NCBI GenBank assembly: GCA_009841225.1
Contig: VXMF01000012.1
Location: forward strand, 110,812-174,811
Direction: 5' to 3'
DNA: 64,000 nt
Source: Terriglobia bacterium
GTDB taxonomy: Bacteria; Acidobacteriota; Terriglobia; Bryobacterales; UBA6623
The position numbers and the translations under genes are program-made. Position 1 is the first letter of the stretch, and each line of letters starts with the position of its first letter. The notes beneath the pieces are model-generated. The model saw only the letters and a list, made by a program, of their open reading frames with translations, did no database searches and had not been told where the DNA came from. Shown piece after piece: positions 1 through 8,025 of this stretch.

Positions 1-950
1 CAGGCCGGCGAGGCCGGTGCTCTGACCTCGAGCTTGGCAACGATCTTGGCTAGCCGGTCGATGCGCTCTTGCGCTTGGACGCCGACCCTCTTCATGGCGA
101 ATTCGTAGAGATGCCGTTCCCGGGATGGCGCGTGGGGCAGTCGCACTAGTTCGTACCAAGCCTCCAACGCTCGGAGCGTGGCCACGAGCTTGGCGGTCAC
201 CCTGAACTGCCGCCTAAGGCCAGCGTAGGCCGTTCGATCGAAGTTCGGGATGCTAACGGCTCGATCATCGGTCGACACCAATGTGTTCGCAGGTACGTCC
301 TTGCGGATCGTGCAATTCGCTGCCGTAACTGCTCCCAACCCCACTTCCAGCGGGCCGACCAAACCGCATGTCCCGCCGATGAAGACCGGGTCGGACCGTA
401 ACAGGACACCGCGGATACTGCCGAGCAGACTGCCCCACTTGTCGCCGCGTGGGTCGAAGTTGTAGTGAATCGCACCAGAACCGATTTCGGTGTGATCCTT
501 GCGTGACGTCCCTCCGGTAAGGAAGAGGTCGCAGAAGTTGATCAGCGATCCCGCCACGCAGCAGGCCGTAAACGTGGTGTTCTTCAACGCGACCGAGTGG
601 GCGATGTCAACTTCCTCTTCCAGCAGGGTCCCGGGGCGTATCTCGGCGAAGCCGCGAACCTTGACACGATTGAGCAGGGTTGCTCCTTGGTACAGTCCGG
701 CGCCCAATTCCACGTTGGGACCGATCTGGCAGTCGCTCACTTCGGCATGGCCCGAAGTGCCGATGACCGCCCCGGCGGCAATGCTGAGATCCTTGCCGGA
801 CAGCGTGGCCTGTCGAATGACGGCCGTTGGCTCGATCGCGTCAAGGTTCACGTCGGTGCTGACGTACACGCGTTCAGGCCCCCACACATCTACCCCTCTC
901 CGCTGCAGGCTTGCTACCCGCGCGCGGTTGCCGCTATCGTCAAACGCCAT
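1..950 (-). CDS. UDP-GlcNAc pyrophosphorylase-like left-handed beta-helix protein (partial)
   Basis: The minus strand is open from an ATG at 950 through the left edge, at least 316 codons, so the C-terminus is missing. The protein begins MAFDDSGNRARVASLQ and then shows hexapeptide-type turns (AVIRQATLSG, AAGAVIGTSG, NVELGAGLYQG). A highly characteristic block follows: SLINFCDLFLTGGTSRKDH, then IHYNFDPRGDKWGSLLG, RGVLLRSDPVFIGG and GLVGPLEVG. From memory this block marks a family annotated as UDP-N-acetylglucosamine pyrophosphorylase, related to the acyltransferase half of GlmU. No N-terminal nucleotidyltransferase domain is present, so the reaction is uncertain. The last visible part is helical and charged. 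It is divergent from lpxA with 173 bases between the starts, which fits a cell-envelope sugar-nucleotide role. Confidence 0.75.
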   Translation of the reverse strand, partial: MAFDDSGNRARVASLQRRGVDVWGPERVYVSTDVNLDAIEPTAVIRQATLSGKDLSIAAGAVIGTSGHAEVSDCQIGPNVELGAGLYQGATLLNRVKVRGFAEIRPGTLLEEEVDIAHSVALKNTTFTACCVAGSLINFCDLFLTGGTSRKDHTEIGSGAIHYNFDPRGDKWGSLLGSIRGVLLRSDPVFIGGTCGLVGPLEVGLGAVTAANCTIRKDVPANTLVSTDDRAVSIPNFDRTAYAGLRRQFRVTAKLVATLRALEAWYELVRLPHAPSRERHLYEFAMKRVGVQAQERIDRLAKIVAKLEVRAPASPA

Positions 951-1123
951 CTGCAACTTAGTGTGGCATGGCGTCCCAATTCTCCCCGCAGAGCGCGTTG
1001 GCGCCCGAGATCGAGTCGCCGACGGGCTGGGTAGACATACCCGCGTTGGCTGTGTGAAGATCGTCTTGCAGACAGGCCCGCATCGAAGTCTCCGGGGCCC
1101 GTTGTGCCACCTTCCGAAAATCC

Positions 1124-1942
1124 ATGGCAGCGGTCCATCCCTCGACCAAGATCGCACCCACGGCGCGGATCGCTCCCAGCGCGGAAATTGGCCCCGAGAG
1201 CGTGATCGGCGAGTACTGCGTTGTTGAGGACGACGTGCAGATAGGCGCCCGCTGTCGAATCGATTCGCATGCGGTTGTGAAGCGCTGGACGACCCTGGGC
1301 GACGACAACGCGTTGTCGGCCGGCGTGGTGCTGGGCTCGGATCCGCTGGACAAGGCCTTCACGGGAGAGCGTTCCTACTTGAGGATCGGCGACCGCAACG
1401 CCATCCGAGAGCACTTCACCATTTCTCGCGGCACGGAGCCCGAATCCGAAACTGTCATCGGCGACGGCAATTTCATCATGACCTCGGGGCACATAGCCCA
1501 CAATTGCCGGATCGGCAACGAGACCGTGATTGCGAGCACGACGCTGATCTCCGGATATGTTGAAATCGAAGATCGGGCGTTTGTGTCGGGGGGGATCGGC
1601 GTCCAGCAGCACGTGCGGATCGGCGAGCTAGCGATGGTCGGGGGCATGACTAGGGTCAATCAGGACGTGACGCCGTACCTGACCCACGTTGGGCCGACGA
1701 TGGCCGTGCACGGGTTGAACCTGGTAGGACTTCGGCGAGCGGGTCTCGCGACCGAGGACATCGACCGGATCCGCGCAGCGTACCGGATACTGTTCCGGTC
1801 TGCGTTACCGCTCGACGAGGCGCTGGGCAAGGTGGAGACTGAGGTCGCTGGGCAGCATGCCCGCCACATGGTTGAGTTCATCCGCGCGTCCAAGCGCGGA
1901 GTCTGTCTCCGCAAGGGGCGGACAAAGGAAGAGGACTACTGA
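1124..1942 (+). CDS. lpxA: acyl-[ACP]-UDP-N-acetylglucosamine O-acyltransferase (LpxA)
   Basis: 272 residues, close to the usual size of about 262. It carries out the first step of lipid A synthesis, moving a hydroxyacyl chain from ACP to UDP-GlcNAc in the cytoplasm. The N-terminal two thirds are hexapeptide repeats of a left-handed beta-helix (VHPSTKIAPTARIAPSAEIG onward). The catalytic-loop signature GHIAHNC is present, with His126 matching the general-base His125 of E. coli LpxA. The C-terminal helical part (GLNLVGLRRAGLATEDIDRI, YRILFRSALPLDEA) is typical of LpxA. By eye, the positions of E. coli His144 and His160 are occupied by Tyr and Gln, with a His nearby (GVQQHVRIG). The stop codon shares one base with the start of the downstream VOC gene, so the two are co-translated. 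No lpxD or fabZ is adjacent. Confidence 0.9.
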   Translation: MAAVHPSTKIAPTARIAPSAEIGPESVIGEYCVVEDDVQIGARCRIDSHAVVKRWTTLGDDNALSAGVVLGSDPLDKAFTGERSYLRIGDRNAIREHFTISRGTEPESETVIGDGNFIMTSGHIAHNCRIGNETVIASTTLISGYVEIEDRAFVSGGIGVQQHVRIGELAMVGGMTRVNQDVTPYLTHVGPTMAVHGLNLVGLRRAGLATEDIDRIRAAYRILFRSALPLDEALGKVETEVAGQHARHMVEFIRASKRGVCLRKGRTKEEDY

Positions 1943-2313
1943 TGTACAACGGAATCGAACACACGGCCATCGCCACCAAGGATCCCGAAGCCTTGGCGGG
2001 CTGGTATGAGCAGAACTTGGAGATGCCGATCGTCCACCGCTATGGCGGCAACGTCTTCGTAAGGGCGAACGACGGCACCATGCTGGAGATGATCCCGTCC
2101 GAGGGGGAGGGGGTCGAGACGGAGATGCGGACTCCCGGAATTCGCCACTTGGCCATCAAGGCCGATGATTTCGACGAGGGCGTCAAGGACTTGGAAGGCA
2201 AGGGCATCAAGATTGTCCAATTCGTCGAGGCCGGTCCCAACCGCCTGGCGTTCTTCTTGGACCCGGAAGGAAACATCCTTCACCTGATCGATCGCGGCGA
2301 CACGCCAATCTAG
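1942..2313 (+). CDS. VOC-family (glyoxalase / bleomycin-resistance fold) protein
   Basis: 123 residues, a normal single-domain length. Two beta-alpha-beta-beta-beta halves are visible: the first from MYNGIEHTAIATKDPEALAG to DGTMLEMIP, the second from GIRHLAIKADDFDEGVKDLE to FFLDPEGNILHLID. His7 and Glu50 in the first half and His71 plus the Glu of DPEGN in the second are candidate metal ligands for vicinal-oxygen-chelate chemistry. The substrate cannot be predicted. The start overlaps the lpxA stop by one base, so translation is coupled, but no lipid A role is known for this family. Cytosolic, no signal peptide. Confidence 0.8.
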   Translation: MYNGIEHTAIATKDPEALAGWYEQNLEMPIVHRYGGNVFVRANDGTMLEMIPSEGEGVETEMRTPGIRHLAIKADDFDEGVKDLEGKGIKIVQFVEAGPNRLAFFLDPEGNILHLIDRGDTPI

Positions 2314-2387
2314 CGTCCGCGCTCCAAGCGAACCCGCGCCGCGACCGCTAGGGCGCAGGGTGTCCGCTTGCGCCGCCTTGGCTGGGC

Positions 2388-3605
2388 CTACCAGTTTGTA
2401 ATCGACCCGTCTGGCCGCTCCAGCAAGCGGATCGGCTGCGAGTGCTCTGTAACTTCAAGTTCGAGCTGTGCGCGGCTCGCATCGAACTCCACGCCGAGGC
2501 CCGGCCTGCTGTTCGGCCACATCTTGCCGTTGCGGAAGTCGTAATGGACTGGCAGGTGCGGGTGCACCTTGGCGTCTTTGCCCGTCATTTCCATGATCAC
2601 CGGACCCGGCAGCGCAGCGCAGCAGTGTACGAGCGCAGCTTCGGAAACCGGTCCGGTGAAGTGTGGGATCAGTCCGACATAGTGGGTCTCGCACAGCGCT
2701 GCGAGCTTCATGAACTCGGTGATGCCGCCACAGTTGGGGATTGACACGCGCGAATAGTCAATCAGCCGATCCTCGATCAACACGTTGGCATCCCAGCGGT
2801 CCCCGAAGTGCTCCCCGACTGCGATTGGAACCTTCACCATCGGACGCAGCGTGCGGTAGACCTCCGGGTTTTCCGAGCGCACCAGGTCTTCGCAGAAGAT
2901 CGGGCGCAACGGCTCGAGCAGGGACGACAGCCGCACCGCGTCCGGCAGGTCGAATCGGGTGTGGTAGTCGATGGCCCAGTCCCCGTCCTCGCCCACGCCT
3001 TCGCGGATCTCGCGGCACATCGCAAACGTGTCGTCGACGGCTTGGCGATGGCGGTAGGGTCCTTGGCCGCCGGAACCGGACCCGCCGGTCCGAAACGCGC
3101 GGAACCCCGCCTCGATGCAGGCCCGGGCAGTTTCACGCAGCGCGCCGGCACTGGGAAAGCCGGTCGAATAGCATTCAATGTGCTCGCGCGTGAGTCCGCC
3201 GAGCAGATGCCAGACCGGCACGTCCAGAGCCTTTCCCTTGATGTCCCACAAGGCCAGATCGAGGGCTCCAAGCGCGTGGATTTTCTCGCGCCCTGGGGGA
3301 TAGAAGTAGCCCCGGTACATCAGCTGCCACAAGTGCTCGGTCCGGAACGGGTTCTCCCCGATCAGGAGGCCGGCCAGCTGCTCCACCGTGTCCGGGGAGC
3401 CACCCTCGCCAATGCCGGTGATGCCAGCGTCCGTCTCGACGGTGACGATCTGCCCGCTCTGGTTGAAGATCGGGCGAGAGTCCGAGACGCGGTAGAAGCG
3501 GATCCGCGTGATCTTGGCGCCGGGCAGCGAAGCTTGCACAGATTGCGGGAGGGTAGGTGCCGCCAGGCCCAACAGAGAGTAGCGGAACAAGTCGCGGCGT
3601 TGCAT
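2388..3605 (-). CDS. exported D-galactonate dehydratase-like enolase-superfamily enzyme
   Basis: 405 residues of the mandelate racemase/muconate lactonizing family. The N-terminus MQRRDLFRYSLLGLAAP is a Tat-type signal, so the enzyme is probably exported. Candidate metal ligands are Asp213 (DYH), Glu239 (CEDL) and Glu265 (GEHF). His215 and His315 (IPHFTGP) would be the acid/base pair. These five residues sit at a constant offset of +30 from the set I recall for D-galactonate dehydratase (D183, H185, E209, E235, H285), which argues for dehydration of a galactonate-like sugar acid. A signal peptide is unusual for a cytosolic-type dehydratase. A TATAAT box lies 10 bases before the ATG. The neighbour across the divergent promoter is a mutarotase-like lipoprotein. 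Stop is TAG. Confidence 0.82.
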   Translation of the reverse strand: MQRRDLFRYSLLGLAAPTLPQSVQASLPGAKITRIRFYRVSDSRPIFNQSGQIVTVETDAGITGIGEGGSPDTVEQLAGLLIGENPFRTEHLWQLMYRGYFYPPGREKIHALGALDLALWDIKGKALDVPVWHLLGGLTREHIECYSTGFPSAGALRETARACIEAGFRAFRTGGSGSGGQGPYRHRQAVDDTFAMCREIREGVGEDGDWAIDYHTRFDLPDAVRLSSLLEPLRPIFCEDLVRSENPEVYRTLRPMVKVPIAVGEHFGDRWDANVLIEDRLIDYSRVSIPNCGGITEFMKLAALCETHYVGLIPHFTGPVSEAALVHCCAALPGPVIMEMTGKDAKVHPHLPVHYDFRNGKMWPNSRPGLGVEFDASRAQLELEVTEHSQPIRLLERPDGSITNW

Positions 3606-3615
3606 GGCGGATGGA

Positions 3616-3621
3616 ATTATA
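3616..3621 (-). promoter_or_regulatory. -10 box (TATAAT) immediately before the start codon
   Basis: Read on the minus strand, TATAAT occupies 3621-3616 and the ATG of the dehydratase begins at 3605, leaving 10 bases. No clear -35 and no ribosome binding site are visible. Transcription would begin at or just before the ATG, suggesting a leaderless or near-leaderless message. Confidence 0.5.
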
Positions 3622-3694
3622 CGAGAAGCTGGCGTACGCTGGCCTGTGAGAGTGAGTGGGGATCGTCGTCCGGGTCTGCGCTAACCTGTTCGGC

Positions 3695-4768
3695 GTGCGA
3701 ATTGCTTGGGTCGGGCTGCTTCTGTTCGCGGGATGTGCGGGAGAGGTTCCGCCGCTTCCCTATATCGTCGAGAGCGCCGCGAGCGTGGACGCCTCCGCCG
3801 TCGAACTGATCGTTCTCAGGGACGAGGCGGGCGGCATCGAGGCGGCGATCGCCCCTGCGAAGGGCGGGGAACTGAGCGGGCTGAGGGTCCGGCACGACGG
3901 GCAATGGACCGAGACCCTGCAATTTGCCCGCGACTACGCTCCCCGAGAGGGATTTGCCGGCAAGGGGCCGTTCCTCTGGCCGGCGACCGGGCGGAACTTC
4001 CCTCCGGATCTGGAAGAGCGACGCCGGCGAGGCGAAGTGTTCGACGCCGGCGCGTACGAGCATGGCGGCGTGCGGCGCAAGATGCCGATCCATGGGTTCG
4101 CGCGAGACATGCCTTGGACGCTGGAGGAGTCCACGGCCACGCAGGCGTCGGCGCGGGCTCTGCTGACCCTCAGCGACAGTCCGGCGGCTCGCGAGATGTA
4201 CCCGTTCGGATTCAGGTGCTCGGTCGAATATCTCGTGACCGGCGGCACGCTCGCCCTGCGCTACGTGGTGCGGGCGAGCGCACAGAACACAGAGCCGATG
4301 TTCTTCTCGCTCGGCAACCACATCACTTTCCTCGCGCCGCTGCTGGAAGGCAGCGATCCCAACGAGATGGTACTGGCGAGTCCGGCCACGCTCGAATTGC
4401 TGAAAACCGACTACGGCATCCCGACAGGGGAGACCCGCCCGGCGGCGTTCGCCGCTGGGATGCGCCTTGGCGACTACCCACCTCTGGTGCCGACATCTCT
4501 CAGCGGCTATCCCGAGACGGCAGATCCCTACGTCGAGTACCGTGATCCGGCAGGCCTGACGATTCGGATCTCCCATCATGCCGATCGGGTGCCGGCACAG
4601 CCGGTCGTCCTGTTCAACCTTTGGGGCGATGTGCGGAACGGCTTCTTTAGCCCCGAGCCCTGGGTCGGCCTGCAGAACTCTCTAGTGCAGAAGCAGGGAC
4701 TGGTGTTCGCAGATCCGGGCGAGCAATTCGCGTGGACAGTGCAGATCGCGTACGAATCGAGTTCCTAG
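3695..4768 (+). CDS. aldose 1-epimerase-like (mutarotase superfamily) lipoprotein
   Basis: 357 residues from the GTG at 3695, chosen because it gives a compact lipoprotein signal (RIAWVGLLLFAGC) with Cys14 as acylation site; an earlier in-frame GTG at 3656 would add 13 residues. The mature part has the galactose mutarotase-like beta-sandwich pattern: GGELSGLRVRHDGQW, PIHGFARDMPW, FFSLGNHITFLAPL and the late GLQNSLVQKQGLVFADPGE. HGF and GNH supply candidate catalytic and substrate-contact histidines. The role would be interconversion or recognition of aldose anomers at the membrane, consistent with a flanking pair of sugar-acid dehydratases on the other strand. Specificity is unknown. Confidence 0.72.
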   Translation: MRIAWVGLLLFAGCAGEVPPLPYIVESAASVDASAVELIVLRDEAGGIEAAIAPAKGGELSGLRVRHDGQWTETLQFARDYAPREGFAGKGPFLWPATGRNFPPDLEERRRRGEVFDAGAYEHGGVRRKMPIHGFARDMPWTLEESTATQASARALLTLSDSPAAREMYPFGFRCSVEYLVTGGTLALRYVVRASAQNTEPMFFSLGNHITFLAPLLEGSDPNEMVLASPATLELLKTDYGIPTGETRPAAFAAGMRLGDYPPLVPTSLSGYPETADPYVEYRDPAGLTIRISHHADRVPAQPVVLFNLWGDVRNGFFSPEPWVGLQNSLVQKQGLVFADPGEQFAWTVQIAYESSS

Positions 4769-4818
4769 CAGTGCTCCGGTCGGGGACTCTGGGAGCGCGG
4801 GCTGCCGGGACCGCGGGA

Positions 4819-6159
4819 CTAGTATGCCCAGGGCGTGTCGTCGGCCCTGCGGATGGTTGGGCGAAGCCGGCGCTTGTATGGGCGCTTGCGGGCCTCATCC
4901 TCGTTCACGTCGATCCCGAGGCCGGGTTTGTCGTGGATGCTGATGTAGCCGTCGTTGAAAACGGGGCTTGCCGAGAAGACCGCCCGTACGCCGTCCCCCC
5001 AGCCCACCGCGAATTCTTGGATCCCGAAATTCGGAACCGAGTAGCTGACATGGCAGTGCGCCATGTGCGAGACGGGTGAGATATTGCCCGGCCCGTGAAA
5101 CGCGGTCTCGATGCCGTATGGTTCGCAGAGCGCGGCGACTTTGCGCAGAGTCGAGATCCCGCCGACATGAGCGATGTCGTGGCGGGCGTAGTCAATCAGG
5201 TGGTCGGTGATCAGTTGCAGGCCTTCCCAGGCGCCTGTGTAGACCTCCCCCATGGCGAGAGGCGTGCTGCACTGCTGGCGGATGATGGCGTAGGTGTCGA
5301 GGTGCTCTGGGCGCAGCACGTCCTCTAGGTAGAACAGGTCGTACTCCTCCAGGGACTTGGCGAGCCGGATCGCTTGGCTGGGCGTGACGCGCTCGTGAAC
5401 GTCGTGCAACAGGCCGACTTGATCTCCGACGGTCTTCCGCAGATGGGCGAACAGCTTGGGCAGGATTCGGACGTACGGCTCGGGCTCCCAATGTTGCGAC
5501 GGCGGCACGCCGCGTGCGTAGGCCGCCTGCGTTTCTGCTTGGACGCGCTCGGACGACGGCACGGCGTAGCCAGACTCCGCCCCGGGAGCGGCGACTTGGA
5601 CCTTGACCACCTTGTAGCCTCGCTCCATCAGGGCCCGAGTGCCGTCCTCGACTTCCTCGATAGAAGCGCCGCCAGTGCTGCGATAGGTCAGCAGTCGCTC
5701 GCGCATCTTGCCGCCCAGCAACTCGTATACCGGCAGGCCGGCGACCTTGCCCTTGATGTCCCACAGCGCCATGTCGACGCCGCTCATGGCCGACATGTGG
5801 ACCGAGCCGGACCGATAGTACGGCAAGTGGTACAAAGTCTGCCAGAGATTGCCGATGCGCATCGGGTCGCGGCCGATCAGGGCCGGAGCGAGATGCTCCT
5901 CGAGCATCGTTGCCACAGCCATCTCGCTGCCTGAGCAAGTGGCGTCCCCCCATCCGTACAAGCCGGGTTCGCTGGTCGTGATCTTGACCAGCACGTAGTT
6001 GCCGAGGGGCCGCTCGTCAGGGTTGGTGACCACGACGTCGACGGCTTCGATCCGAAGGTTCTTCGGCGTGCGATTCGTAGCAAACTGCGCCGCTAGGGGC
6101 GTCGCCGTGAGGGCCGGCAAGGCTAGGAAGCTGCGGCGGTCGAGAACGGGTAATGGCAT
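4819..6159 (-). CDS. D-mannonate dehydratase-like enolase-superfamily enzyme (ManD type)
   Basis: 446 residues. Metal ligands Asp253 (HDVHERVTP), Glu279 (YLED) and Glu305 (MGEVYTG), plus His255 and His355 (FHGPGNISPV), are all at +43 relative to the set I recall for characterized ManD (D210, H212, E236, E262, H312). A tyrosine (Tyr198) sits in the variable loop and a Trp (444) near the C-terminus, as in ManD. The product from mannonate would be 2-keto-3-deoxygluconate. The N-terminus (DRRSFLALPALTATPLAA) looks like an export signal, which is unusual for ManD and matches the neighbouring galactonate dehydratase-like protein. It is convergent with the mutarotase-like gene and divergent from the ROK kinase gene. 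Confidence 0.85.
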   Translation of the reverse strand: MPLPVLDRRSFLALPALTATPLAAQFATNRTPKNLRIEAVDVVVTNPDERPLGNYVLVKITTSEPGLYGWGDATCSGSEMAVATMLEEHLAPALIGRDPMRIGNLWQTLYHLPYYRSGSVHMSAMSGVDMALWDIKGKVAGLPVYELLGGKMRERLLTYRSTGGASIEEVEDGTRALMERGYKVVKVQVAAPGAESGYAVPSSERVQAETQAAYARGVPPSQHWEPEPYVRILPKLFAHLRKTVGDQVGLLHDVHERVTPSQAIRLAKSLEEYDLFYLEDVLRPEHLDTYAIIRQQCSTPLAMGEVYTGAWEGLQLITDHLIDYARHDIAHVGGISTLRKVAALCEPYGIETAFHGPGNISPVSHMAHCHVSYSVPNFGIQEFAVGWGDGVRAVFSASPVFNDGYISIHDKPGLGIDVNEDEARKRPYKRRLRPTIRRADDTPWAY

Positions 6160-6289
6160 CGGAGACCTTGCCGCCCCATGCTATCGCAGGAATCTTCGCG
6201 CTAGGCGATCGAGTTCGACGCGAGCAGGCGTCTGCGGACTCAAGTCGCGGCGTCGGCCGTTGGTAAAATTGAGATGAGAAACCGAGCCG

Positions 6290-7024
6290 ATGACGCGCGG
6301 TGAACTGGCATCCGGCCCGAGGACGCTGGCCATTGACATCGGCGGCTCAGGCCTCAAGATGATGGTTCTCGGCCCGGACGGCGAGCCGCTCAACGAGCGG
6401 CTCCGCGAGCCCACGCCCGGCCTGCCCACGCCCTGCGAGATCTTGCCCATACTGGAGCGCATGGTCGCGGCCCAGCCGCCGTTCGACCGGGTGGCAGCCG
6501 GCTTCCCGGGTGTCGTGTCGAACGGTGTCACCATGACCGCCGTGAATCTGCACGACGACTGGGTCGGCTTTGACTTCGCCGCGTTCTTGGAGCGGATGAC
6601 CGGCGCTCCGACTCGCGTCGCAAATGACGCAGACGTGCAGGGCTTGGCCGTGATCGACGGGGTCGGCGTCGAGTTGGTGCTAACGCTGGGCACCGGCCTG
6701 GGATCAGGGCTGTACGTGGACCGCAAGCTGGTGCCCAATCTCGAGATCGCGCATCACTTGTACCGCAAGGGAAACACCTACGAGGAGGTGCTAGGCTACG
6801 CGGCGCTGGAACGGCTCGGACGGGAGAAATGGACTAGTCATCTGGAACGTGCCGTGCGGCAGCTTCAGTCAGCGTTCAACTACCGGCGTCTGTTCCTCGG
6901 CGGCGGCAACTCGCGCAAGGCCGAGCAGGCCGACCTGCCGGACAACGTGTGCATCGTGTCCAACCGGGCGGGGTTGCTCGGTTGCATTCACCTCTGGGAC
7001 TCTGTCGGCGGCACGTGCCGCTGA
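6290..7024 (+). CDS. ROK-family sugar kinase, polyphosphate glucokinase-like
   Basis: 244 residues. The N-terminal phosphate-binding motif is AIDIGGSGLKMMVLGPDG. The active-site motif ANDADVQG supplies the catalytic Asp, and TLGTGLGSGLYVD is the second phosphate loop. The late LFLGGGNSRKA is typical of the branch that includes polyphosphate glucokinase, as are the ADVQG and GTGLGS forms. It has no N-terminal helix-turn-helix, so it is an enzyme rather than a ROK repressor. The donor (polyphosphate or ATP) cannot be settled by eye. The last 37 bases overlap the 3' end of apbE on the opposite strand. Confidence 0.82.
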   Translation: MTRGELASGPRTLAIDIGGSGLKMMVLGPDGEPLNERLREPTPGLPTPCEILPILERMVAAQPPFDRVAAGFPGVVSNGVTMTAVNLHDDWVGFDFAAFLERMTGAPTRVANDADVQGLAVIDGVGVELVLTLGTGLGSGLYVDRKLVPNLEIAHHLYRKGNTYEEVLGYAALERLGREKWTSHLERAVRQLQSAFNYRRLFLGGGNSRKAEQADLPDNVCIVSNRAGLLGCIHLWDSVGGTCR

Positions 7025-8025
7025 AGCTGGCGCCCGGCCGGCGGGCCTTGAGCGGCCCAATAGACCCGCACATCCGGGTAATGAGCCAGCAGGACGTCCG
7101 AACGATCCCTGCCTAGCGCCAGCAGGCCAGTGGCGAGGCCGTCTGCTACGAGCCCGCTCGAAGCCACCACGCTGACGGCCGTCGACACATCCGTGCAGCT
7201 AGCATCGTCTCGGGCGACGACGTGGGAACACATCTGATCGCCGAGCAGGAAGTAGCGCTCACGACTGCCGGAAGTTGACACCGCTTGGTGCCGTAGCAGC
7301 AGCTGGATCTCGGCGTCGCCGCGGTCTCCGACTTGGTCGATCGCAACGTTCCAGCCTCGCTTTCCCGGCGGCGGCGCGCCCGCTGCGATGTCACCGCCCA
7401 CCGAGACCAGCGCTTGGGAGATGCCGCCCGATTGCAAGGCCTCGAGCGTTTCGTCTGCGACGAAGCCCTTGGCAATGCCGCCCAAGTCGATCTGCAGGCC
7501 GCGCCGCCGAAACAACACCGTCCGCGACTCGGGATCCAGTTCGACATGCCGCCATCCTGTCAGTTTCCAGGCGCTTTCCAGGGCTGACGGCTCGGGCAGA
7601 GCTCCCCCCCATCCACCGGCGCGCACTAGCCTTGTCACGCGCCCCAGCGTTGGATCGAAGGCGCCGTCGGATTTCCGCGCCAATTCGATGGCATGCTCGA
7701 GCACGCGCGCGAAGTCTGCAGAGACCGAGGTCGCTGACCGCCAGGCGTTGCGCTCGACCTGGCGCAATTCCGAATCGTCGCGGTAGCTGGACAGCTTCCT
7801 CGCTAGGTCTCCCACGCGGTCGAAGGCTGCTCGAAACGCCAGAGCCGGGTTGACCCCTTCCGGCGCGTATGCCTCGATCCGGACCACCACGCCCATGTGA
7901 GGCTCCTCCGCCACCAGCGGCAGCGGTTCGGAGTTCCCGCCCGAGGCGCATGTCAGCAGCGCAATCGCGATGCCCAGCGGGCGTCGGCGACTACTTGGCG
8001 CCCGTGGCGGAGTTCCAGTAGGCAT
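6988..8025 (-). CDS. apbE: FAD:protein FMN transferase (ApbE)
   Basis: 345 residues with an N-terminal hydrophobic signal (GIAIALLTCASGG; the Cys may be lipidated, though the box is imperfect). ApbE attaches FMN to threonine in periplasmic or membrane redox proteins. Visible motifs: ARKLSSYRDDSELRQVE near the N-terminus, then SDGAFDPTLG, DLGGIAKGFVADETLEAL, VSVGGDIAAGA, STSGSRERYF and VADGLATGLLALG. The start overlaps the end of the upstream cytochrome/FGE-like gene by 35 bases, so the two are one transcription unit. A flavinylation enzyme beside cytochrome-domain proteins suggests an exported electron-transfer partner; no FMN-acceptor gene is visible here. Confidence 0.9.
   Translation of the reverse strand: MPTGTPPRAPSSRRRPLGIAIALLTCASGGNSEPLPLVAEEPHMGVVVRIEAYAPEGVNPALAFRAAFDRVGDLARKLSSYRDDSELRQVERNAWRSATSVSADFARVLEHAIELARKSDGAFDPTLGRVTRLVRAGGWGGALPEPSALESAWKLTGWRHVELDPESRTVLFRRRGLQIDLGGIAKGFVADETLEALQSGGISQALVSVGGDIAAGAPPPGKRGWNVAIDQVGDRGDAEIQLLLRHQAVSTSGSRERYFLLGDQMCSHVVARDDASCTDVSTAVSVVASSGLVADGLATGLLALGRDRSDVLLAHYPDVRVYWAAQGPPAGRQLQRHVPPTESQR

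Noticed and set aside
914..1612. Long minus-strand frame opposite lpxA
   Set aside because: It is antisense to a clear LpxA and lacks any protein-like pattern; the real minus-strand gene is in another frame and ends at the left edge.
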